Positions 58,087 through 64,000 of a stretch of 64,000 nt of DNA are shown piece by piece. This stretch comes from G963666535 sp963666535. Lineage in GTDB: Bacteria; Bacillota; Clostridia; Oscillospirales; Oscillospiraceae. The notes under the pieces were generated by a model. It did not search any database, was not told where the DNA came from, and was given only the letters and a program-made list of their open reading frames with translations. Where the stretch lies: positions 992,001-1,056,000 of the forward strand of contig OY762913.1 in NCBI GenBank assembly GCA_963666535.1, written 5' to 3'. Each line of letters opens with the position of its first letter. The first letter of the stretch is position 1. The translations under genes were made by a program, and so were the position numbers.

Positions 58087-59598
58087 TTACTTGTTGACAC
58101 CAGCAGGAGTGCTATCCTTCAGCATGACATCGTGCGCGCCGCCCTCAATAATGGAGGTGGCGGAAACGAGTGTCAGCTTTGCGTCGCGCTGCAGGTCGGG
58201 GATGGTCATAGAGCCGCAGTTACACATGGTATGACGGATTTTGCTCAGAGTCACGCCCATGTTTTCCTTCAGGCTGCCGGCGTAGGGGACGTAGGAATCC
58301 ACACCCTCGACAAAGCTCAGCTTCTGTGCGCCGCCCATATCATAGCGCTGCCAGTTGCGGGCACGGGCGCTGCCCTCGCCCCAATATTCTTTCACATAGC
58401 TGCCGTTGACGCTGACGCGGTTGGTTGGGCTTTCGTCAAAACGGGCAAAGTAGCGGCCCAGCATCATGAAGTCCGCGCCCATGGCGAGCGCCAGCGTGAC
58501 GTGATAGTCGTGGACGATGCCGCCGTCGGAGCAGATGGGAATGTATACGCCAGTTTCCTCGAAATATTCATCGCGGGCCTTGCATACGTCGATCAGCGAG
58601 GTGGCCTGCCCGCGGCCGATGCCCTTTTGCTCACGGGTAATACAGATAGAGCCGCCGCCGATGCCGACCTTAATGAAATCTGCGCCGCAGTCGGCCAAAA
58701 AGCGGAACCCGTCCCCATCCACAACATTGCCTGCGCCCACTTTGACCGTGTCGCCGTAATGCTCGCGGACCCAAGCCAAAGTCAGCTTTTGCCACTCGGA
58801 AAAGCCTTCAGAGGAGTCAATGCACAGAACATCCGCACCGGCCTCAAGCAGGGCAGGAACCCGCTCGGCATAGTCGCGGGTGTTGATGCCGGCGCCAACC
58901 ACATAGCGTTTCTTGCTGTCCAGCAGTTCCAGTGGGGAGGCCTTGTGGGAGGAATAATCTTTCCGAAAGACCATGTACAGCAGTTTGCCCGCTTCACCCA
59001 CGATGGGCAGGCTGTTCAGCTTGTGATCCCAAATGATGTCGTTGGCTTCCTTCAGCGTCGTTTCTTTCGGGGCGACCACGAGCTTGTCCAGCGGTGTCAT
59101 GAACTCCTTTACCTTCAGGTCGGGGGCCATGCGGCTGACACGGTAGTCGCGGCTGGTGACCATGCCCACGAGTTTGCCCTCTGCCGTGCCGTCTGCGGTA
59201 ATGGCGACCGTGGAGTGGCCGGTGCGCTCCTTGAGCGCCAGAATATCCGTTAGTGTGCTTTCCGGGGAGAGGTTACTGTCACTGACCACAAAACCGGCTT
59301 TATAGCCCTTGACTCGCGCTACCATGGCAGCTTCGCTTTCAATGGTTTGGGAGCCGTAAATGAAGGCGACACCGCCCTCTTTCGCAAGGGCCACCGCTAA
59401 CGTGTCGTTGGAGACCGACTGCATAATGGCAGAGGTCATGGGGATATTCATGGAAATGGCTGGATCTTCCCCTTTGCGGAATTTGACCAAAGGGGTTTTC
59501 AGGCTGACGCGGTCTGGGACGCATTCGCAGCTTGAGTAACCCGGTACCAGCAAGTATTCACTGAACGTATGAGATGGTTCTTCAAAAATTTTTGCCAT
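58087..59598 (-). CDS. guaB: IMP dehydrogenase
   Basis: 503 residues with two CBS domains inserted (~100-215) into the TIM barrel. Oxidises IMP to XMP, the committed step to GMP. VPDRVSLKTPLVK, catalytic loop GIGGGSICITREQKGIGRG with Cys, and the flap Arg-Tyr (NWQRYDMGG). This is the eukaryote-like IMPDH branch without a C-terminal tail. GGAGGCAGATC upstream of ATG 59598. Single-gene unit. Confidence 0.95.
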   Translation of the reverse strand: MAKIFEEPSHTFSEYLLVPGYSSCECVPDRVSLKTPLVKFRKGEDPAISMNIPMTSAIMQSVSNDTLAVALAKEGGVAFIYGSQTIESEAAMVARVKGYKAGFVVSDSNLSPESTLTDILALKERTGHSTVAITADGTAEGKLVGMVTSRDYRVSRMAPDLKVKEFMTPLDKLVVAPKETTLKEANDIIWDHKLNSLPIVGEAGKLLYMVFRKDYSSHKASPLELLDSKKRYVVGAGINTRDYAERVPALLEAGADVLCIDSSEGFSEWQKLTLAWVREHYGDTVKVGAGNVVDGDGFRFLADCGADFIKVGIGGGSICITREQKGIGRGQATSLIDVCKARDEYFEETGVYIPICSDGGIVHDYHVTLALAMGADFMMLGRYFARFDESPTNRVSVNGSYVKEYWGEGSARARNWQRYDMGGAQKLSFVEGVDSYVPYAGSLKENMGVTLSKIRHTMCNCGSMTIPDLQRDAKLTLVSATSIIEGGAHDVMLKDSTPAGVNK

Positions 59599-59667
59599 GT
59601 GATCTGCCTCCTACACAGTAAGATTCTATTTTAAAACGGGTCTGAATGGTGGAATGTATAGTGAATT

Positions 59668-59696
59668 ATTTTACCCCTTTCAGGCCGCTTTGTCAA
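59668..59696 (-). promoter_or_regulatory. Sigma-A promoter of guaB
   Basis: TTGACA, 17-nt spacer, TAAAAT on the minus strand, about 70 nt before the start codon. No guanine riboswitch is visible. Confidence 0.82.
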
Positions 59697-59792
59697 TCGT
59701 TCCGGTTGTACTTAACATACAAAATTGCTTTGGGGCAGCCCCGCGTTTTTGCCGAAAAGTATGGTGTTGGCAATACTGCCGGAGTGCAGAAC

Positions 59793-59824
59793 GGCCGTGG
59801 ACCAACTTGGTTTGGCCCACGGCC
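59793..59824. terminator. Hairpin downstream of the LuxR remnant
   Basis: GGCCGTGGACCAA / TTGGCCCACGGCC, 13-bp arms with one mismatch and 6-nt loop. Confidence 0.6.
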
Positions 59825-59872
59825 ATTTCATTCACGGCAAGAATCCACGTTCTGGCGAACGAGAGAAGCCAA

Positions 59873-60166
59873 TTAATCCCGTTTTTGCAGACCCAGTTTG
59901 TTAAAAATATTTAGAATGTGCTTTTTGATAGTGGGTTAGGGAAGATACAGCTCTTCGGCGATCTCCCGATTGCTCAGTCCTTTACAAACGCAGCAGGCAA
60001 CCTCTGTTTTCCGCATGGTGAGGCCGAGCACACGGAATCTGCAGTTCAGATCTTCCTGCGGAAAATGGGGTGAGGTGGTTGCCGGTGGGACATCAGTGCG
60101 TTTTGGTGCGGCGGGGCACAGGAGTAGATAAACGCAATACCCATGCAGAACAGCGCAAAAACACAC
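59873..60166 (-). pseudogene. LuxR-type regulator remnant, internal stop
   Basis: A membrane-like stretch (VLHGYCVYLLLCPAAP), then the LuxR HTH: LTMRKTEVACCVCKGLSNREIAEELYLP, a TAA (59936-59938), and beyond it the rest of the domain in frame: PTIKKHILNIFNKLGLQKRD and stop (59873). The stop replaces the Glu/Ser-Glu normally before PTIKKH. N-terminal sensor is missing or reduced. Not functional. This fills most of the gap 59599-60224. Confidence 0.78.
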
Positions 60167-60209
60167 GGGGAGACTTTGAACTGTGTTGCCAGTTCGGAGT
60201 CTCCCCGTG
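60164..60209 (-). terminator. Terminator of the hbd-bcd-etfBA operon
   Basis: CACGGGGAGACT / AGTCTCCCCGTG with inner GAACTG/CAGTTC; minus strand ends in TTTTTG. 16 nt after the etfA stop. Confidence 0.9.
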
Positions 60210-60224
60210 GGAAGAGGAATCTTC

Positions 60225-61331
60225 TTATTTTGCAGCTTTTGCAGCCTTAATTGCGTCGATTAGCATAGGGGCGACCTTGAACACATCACCGCAGATGCCG
60301 TAATCGGCAACCTCGAAGATCGGCGCCGTGTCATTTTTATTCACAGCAATGATGCACTCGGAATCCTGCATGCCGGCCTTGTGCTGAATGGCACCCGAGA
60401 TACCCAAAGCAACATAGATTTTGGGGTGGACGGTTTTTCCGGTTTGTCCCACCTGATGATCCGAGGAAAGCCAGCCACTGTCGATCACGGCGCGGGAGCC
60501 GCCCACGACGCCGCCCAGAACCTCGGCCAGCTCTTCGGCCAGCTGGATGCCCTTTTCCACGTCCTTGCTGATGCCGCGGCCCACAGAGACTACCACCTCG
60601 GCGCCGATGAGGTCAACGATCTTCTTGGCTGCCTTGACGACCTCCACCACCTCGGTGCTGATGTCGCTGGCGGTGAGCGTGAAGGCGGGCCTTACGATCT
60701 CCACCGCGTCTGCCTTCTTCAAGTCAAACTCATTTTTCTTCATGACACCGGGGCGGACCGTGGACATGCATGGACGGAACCGGGGGCAGATAATGGTGGC
60801 CATCAAATGTCCACCGAAGGCGGGACGGGTCATTTTCAAGTTGCGGTCTTCCATATTAAACTTCATGCTAGACAGGTCAAGGGTGGAACTGGTGTCCAGG
60901 AAGTTGATGTAATTGTCCATGTCGATATCCAGGTGGGTGCAGTCTGCGGTCAGGCCGGTACGCAGCCGGGCGGCGCAGCGGGGACCCAGATCCCGGCCGA
61001 TGTTGGAGGCGCCGAACAGCAGAACCTCGGGCTTATATTCCTTGCATACGTCGCAGATCACCTTGGTATAAGCGTCTGTGGTGTACAGCTTCAACAGGGG
61101 GGACTCACAGACCAGCACCTTGTCGGCACCGTAGCCGCCAAGCTCCTTGGCGATCCCCTCCACGTTGTCACCCAGCAGCAGGCCGCACACCTGCACACCG
61201 CGCTCGTCAGCCAGCTTGCGTGCTTCAGAGATCAGTTCAAAGTCAGTGGGCATCAGCTTGCCCTGGCGCTGCTCGCAGAAGACCCATACATCCTTGAAAG
61301 CAGCAATATCGGTACTATCAAATTTAGCCAT
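60225..61331 (-). CDS. etfA: Electron transfer flavoprotein alpha subunit
   Basis: 368 residues. Binds FAD with EtfB and Bcd. C-terminal FAD domain has VSVGRGISKDVEKG, GSRAVIDSGWLSSDHQVGQTGKTV and LGISGAIQHKAGM, which are invariant. Needed for electron bifurcation from NADH to ferredoxin and crotonyl-CoA in the butyryl-CoA pathway. Starts 19 nt after etfB. Confidence 0.96.
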   Translation of the reverse strand: MAKFDSTDIAAFKDVWVFCEQRQGKLMPTDFELISEARKLADERGVQVCGLLLGDNVEGIAKELGGYGADKVLVCESPLLKLYTTDAYTKVICDVCKEYKPEVLLFGASNIGRDLGPRCAARLRTGLTADCTHLDIDMDNYINFLDTSSTLDLSSMKFNMEDRNLKMTRPAFGGHLMATIICPRFRPCMSTVRPGVMKKNEFDLKKADAVEIVRPAFTLTASDISTEVVEVVKAAKKIVDLIGAEVVVSVGRGISKDVEKGIQLAEELAEVLGGVVGGSRAVIDSGWLSSDHQVGQTGKTVHPKIYVALGISGAIQHKAGMQDSECIIAVNKNDTAPIFEVADYGICGDVFKVAPMLIDAIKAAKAAK

Positions 61332-61350
61332 TTTTTTCTACTCCCCTTTC

Positions 61351-62151
61351 TCAGATGATGTGCTTGGCAGCCAGAATACCGGCCAGATTTTCGCAGGTGG
61401 CTTTGTCGGTGCCCTCCAGCATCATGCCAACGCCCTTTTGGGGCGGGGTGAAGGATTTGAAGATGTTGGTGGGAGAACCTTTCAGGCCGATGGTGTCCAG
61501 CTCAATCAGGGGATCCTCTTTCAGCGCGTTGTAGTCCAGAATGGTCAGGGGCTTACTGTAGCACTCAAAGATGCCAGGTACGCTCATGTAACGGGGAGCG
61601 TTGAGCTCCTTAATGCAGGTGAGCAGGCAGGGCGTTTTGACCTTGATGGTCATGTAGCCGTCCTCCAGCATACGCTTGCAAGTAATGGTGTTGCCATCCT
61701 TTTGAATCTCTGCGACGTAGGAGACCTGCGGCAGACCCAGTTTTTCGGCGATCTGAGCGCCCACCTGCGCGGTGTCGCCGTCAATAGCCTGACGGCCGCA
61801 CATAATGATGTCCTCTGCCTCGAAACCGATCTTTTTGATGGCGGCGGCGATGATTTGGGAAGTGGCGAAGGTATCTGAGCCGCCGAATTCCCGGGCGGTG
61901 ATGAGCACACCTTCGTCAGCGCCGCGGGCAATCAGCTCTCTTAGCATACCCTCTGCGGGGGGAGGCCCCATGGTAACCACAATGACCTTGCAGCCTGTGG
62001 ATTCCTTCAGCTGCAGTGCAGCTTCCAGGGCGTTCATATCGTCAGGGTTTGTGATGGTTGCCATGGATGCGCGGTTCAGGGTGCCATCCTCGTTTACGGC
62101 CACCTTGCCGGAGGTATCGGGGACCTGCTTGACACATACGATGATTTTCAT
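61351..62151 (-). CDS. etfB: Electron transfer flavoprotein beta subunit
   Basis: 266 residues. MKIIVCVKQVPDTSG start, CGRQAIDGDTAQVG central motif. Bifurcating-type EtfB partner of Bcd. Follows bcd by 19 nt with GGAGGTATAGG upstream. Confidence 0.96.
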   Translation of the reverse strand: MKIIVCVKQVPDTSGKVAVNEDGTLNRASMATITNPDDMNALEAALQLKESTGCKVIVVTMGPPPAEGMLRELIARGADEGVLITAREFGGSDTFATSQIIAAAIKKIGFEAEDIIMCGRQAIDGDTAQVGAQIAEKLGLPQVSYVAEIQKDGNTITCKRMLEDGYMTIKVKTPCLLTCIKELNAPRYMSVPGIFECYSKPLTILDYNALKEDPLIELDTIGLKGSPTNIFKSFTPPQKGVGMMLEGTDKATCENLAGILAAKHII

Positions 62152-62170
62152 TTTACCTATACCTCCTTAT

Positions 62171-63313
62171 TTACTTCACACCCAGAGCGCCAGCGATGAC
62201 CATGCGCTGGACCTCAGACGTGCCTTCGTAGATCTCGGTGATCTTCGCGTCGCGCATCATGCGCTCCACAGGGTATTCACGGGTGTAGCCATAGCCACCG
62301 AACAGCTGGACTGCGCGGCGGGTAACATCGCTTGCCGCCTCGGCGGCAAAGAGTTTTGCCATGGCGGCATCCATGGAATAGGGTTCATGGGCGTTTTTCT
62401 TCATGGCTGCGGCATAAACCAAATGCTGGGCGGCCTGCATCCGGGTGTGCATATCGGCGATCTGGAACTGGGTGTTCTGGAACTGTGAAATGCGGCGGCC
62501 GAACTGTACGCGCTCCTTGGTATATTTGATCGCCTCATCCACAGCGCCCTCGCCCAGACCCAGCGCCTGGGCGGCAATGCCGATCCGGCCGCCGTCCAGC
62601 GTCTGCATGGCGATCTTAAAGCCTTTGCCTACTTTACCAAGCAGATTCTCTGCGGGAACGATGCAGTCTTCCATCACCAGCTCGCAGGTGGAGGAGCCCT
62701 TGATGCCCATCTTCTTTTCGTGCTTTCCGATGGAGAAACCGGGGAAGTCCCGCTCCACAATAAATGCAGAAATGCCATGGTTGCCCAGCTTTTTATCCGT
62801 CATGGCAAAGATAACGAACACATTTGCAAACCCTGCGTTGGTGATAAAGATTTTGGAACCGTTGAGTATGTAGTGATCTCCCTCCAGTACCGCAGTGGTC
62901 TGCTGACCCGAAGCGTCGGTGCCGGCACCCGGCTCGGTGAGACCGAAGGCACCGACCCATTCGCCTGAGCATAACTTGGGCAAATATTTCATTTTCTGCG
63001 CCTCGGTGCCATGCTCATAGATGGGCGCGCAGCACAGGGATGTGTGAGCGGATACAATTACGCCGGTGGTACCGCAGACCTTGGAAAGCTCCTCCACAGC
63101 CATGGCGTAGGACAATACGTCGCCGCCGGCACCGCCGTATTCCTTTGGAAAATAAATACCCATCATGCCGAGTTTGGCCATTTTCTGAACGGTCTCCTCA
63201 GGAAAGCGCTCTTCCTCATCCACCGCTTCGGCAAGAGGCTTCACCTCGTTTTCCGCAAACTCACGGTACATTTTGCGGACGAGCTCGTGTTCTTTTGACA
63301 GCTTAAAATCCAT
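62171..63313 (-). CDS. bcd: Butyryl-CoA dehydrogenase (short-chain acyl-CoA dehydrogenase)
   Basis: 380 residues, the usual length. Reduces crotonyl-CoA to butyryl-CoA. FGLTEPGAGTDASG (FAD), catalytic Glu in ITEIYEGTSEVQRM. Adjacent etfB/etfA and hbd make a bifurcating Bcd/Etf complex likely, as in clostridial butyrate synthesis. Thiolase and crotonase may lie beyond the window end. Confidence 0.93.
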   Translation of the reverse strand: MDFKLSKEHELVRKMYREFAENEVKPLAEAVDEEERFPEETVQKMAKLGMMGIYFPKEYGGAGGDVLSYAMAVEELSKVCGTTGVIVSAHTSLCCAPIYEHGTEAQKMKYLPKLCSGEWVGAFGLTEPGAGTDASGQQTTAVLEGDHYILNGSKIFITNAGFANVFVIFAMTDKKLGNHGISAFIVERDFPGFSIGKHEKKMGIKGSSTCELVMEDCIVPAENLLGKVGKGFKIAMQTLDGGRIGIAAQALGLGEGAVDEAIKYTKERVQFGRRISQFQNTQFQIADMHTRMQAAQHLVYAAAMKKNAHEPYSMDAAMAKLFAAEAASDVTRRAVQLFGGYGYTREYPVERMMRDAKITEIYEGTSEVQRMVIAGALGVK

Positions 63314-63330
63314 TCTTCCTTCCTCCTATA

Positions 63331-64000
63331 TCACTTTTTAGAATAGTCGTAAAAACCCTTGCCGGTCTTTTTGCCCAACAGACCGCCGCGCACCATCTTG
63401 CGCAGCAACAAGGCGGCGTGGTACTTGGGATCGCCGGTTTCCGCATGCAGCGTATCCATGATGGACAGGCAGATGTCCAGCCCGATAAAATCACCCAGAG
63501 CCAACGGACCCATGGGATGGTTTGCGCCCAGCATCATGGCCTTGTCGATGCCTTCCACCGAAGCCACGCCCATTTCGTAGAGATTAATGGCGTCGTTGAT
63601 CATGGGCAGCAGCAGGCGGTTGACCACAAAGCCTGGGGCTTCGGCGACTTCCACAGGCTCCTTGCCAATTTCAATGGACAGCGCGTTGATGCTGTCAAAG
63701 GTAGACTGCGCGGTATTCACACCGCGGATCACCTCCACCAGTTTCATGACCGGGGCGGGATTGAAGAAATGCATCCCAATGACTTGCTGGGGGCGTTTTG
63801 TAGCAGAAGCGATGTCTGTGACCGAAATGGAAGAGGTATTCGAAGCGAAGATAGTTTCCGGTTTGCAGATCTCATCCAAATGTCCAAACACATTTTTTTT
63901 CACGTCAGGGCGTTCTGCAATGGCCTCGACCACTAGATCGGCATCTGACAGATCCTTGGGTTCGGTGGTAAAGGTAATGTGTGCCAGCAGCGCGGCCTTG
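63331..64000 (-). CDS. hbd: 3-hydroxybutyryl-CoA dehydrogenase (N-terminus beyond window)
   Basis: The last 222 residues are seen. FASNTSSISVTDIA, GMHFFNPAPVMKLVEVI (catalytic His), and ETPGFVVNRL-like EAPGFVVNRLLLPMINDA. Converts acetoacetyl-CoA to 3-hydroxybutyryl-CoA. The visible upstream residues (KAALLAHITFTTEPKDLSDADLVVE in outline) fit; the Rossmann GxGxxG is off-window. Followed by bcd after 17 nt. Confidence 0.95.
   Translation of the reverse strand, partial: KAALLAHITFTTEPKDLSDADLVVEAIAERPDVKKNVFGHLDEICKPETIFASNTSSISVTDIASATKRPQQVIGMHFFNPAPVMKLVEVIRGVNTAQSTFDSINALSIEIGKEPVEVAEAPGFVVNRLLLPMINDAINLYEMGVASVEGIDKAMMLGANHPMGPLALGDFIGLDICLSIMDTLHAETGDPKYHAALLLRKMVRGGLLGKKTGKGFYDYSKK

Noticed and set aside
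58036..59253. 405-residue plus-strand ORF opposite guaB
   Set aside because: Antisense of a GC-rich conserved gene; composition only.
59599..59667. Guanine riboswitch before guaB
   Set aside because: Leader is only about 60 nt and lacks the purine aptamer consensus.
60381..61358. 325-residue plus-strand ORF opposite etfA
   Set aside because: Shadow of etfA.

Overview
The window reads as the chromosome of an anaerobic, spore-forming gut Firmicute of class Clostridia, probably near Oscillospiraceae (Oscillibacter/Flavonifractor-like). This is inferred from the gene set: a butyrate-type block (hbd, bcd, etfB, etfA), acetate kinase, a GerAB-type germination permease, DUF4183 spore-surface-type proteins, a large Old Yellow Enzyme with an Fe-S site, EFR1 flavodoxin-ferredoxin, consensus sigma-A promoters and Firmicutes cis-elements (CIRCE, SAM-I, yjdF). 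No 16S rRNA is present, so the species is not decided.

Layout. 0-0.5 kb: C-terminal end of a large serine recombinase. 0.5-8.4 kb: housekeeping block with a CynX/NimT-like MFS exporter, COG2509 flavoprotein, ackA, tmcAL coupled to a DUF3298-type lipoprotein, and Hsp20 behind a perfect CIRCE. 8.3-14.2 kb: a tightly coupled minus-strand operon DegV - ICMT-like methyltransferase - GH3 acyl-adenylase relative - GGDEF/HD-GYP membrane protein, with start/stop overlaps at two of its three junctions. 14.4-17.7 kb: an SPFH/Band-7 protein with five zinc ribbons plus three membrane proteins, two of them paralogues with a cytoplasmic helical domain and a zinc ribbon. 18.2-19.4 kb: CPA2 antiporter.

20.7-24 kb: an arsenic-type operon (ArsR with consensus promoter and palindromic operator, COG0701 permease, ferredoxin-DUF2703, CxxC thioredoxin-like protein) whose last two genes, acr3 and arsC, are decayed. 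24-39 kb: accessory, gene-poor and scarred DNA. It holds EFR1/TetR between two recombinase 3' tails, a truncated IS3 element, a complete IS256-family element with an 8-bp target duplication, a 1514-residue SLH/GLUG surface protein coupled to a small cysteine protein and followed by a LytTR two-component pair, more recombinase debris and a KilA-N protein. A tRNA-Leu(CAA) and a shattered feoB follow.

39.8-46.4 kb: metK under a SAM-I riboswitch, a rhomboid-like membrane protein, GerAB permease and two DUF4183 proteins. 46.5-53.3 kb: a polyamine operon speD-speA-speE-speB-CASDH-CASDC with the enzymes of both spermidine routes, behind a ~400-nt structured leader ending in a terminator 20 nt before speD. 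53.4-64 kb: yjdF with its riboswitch, a LysR regulator, an Old Yellow Enzyme-type flavoprotein with a decayed neighbour, guaB, a LuxR remnant, then etfA-etfB-bcd-hbd (hbd runs off the window).

Pseudogenes and remnants (acr3, arsC, DUF3784, IS3, feoB, LuxR, recombinases and two unnamed genes) are frequent, showing recent gene loss around mobile DNA.
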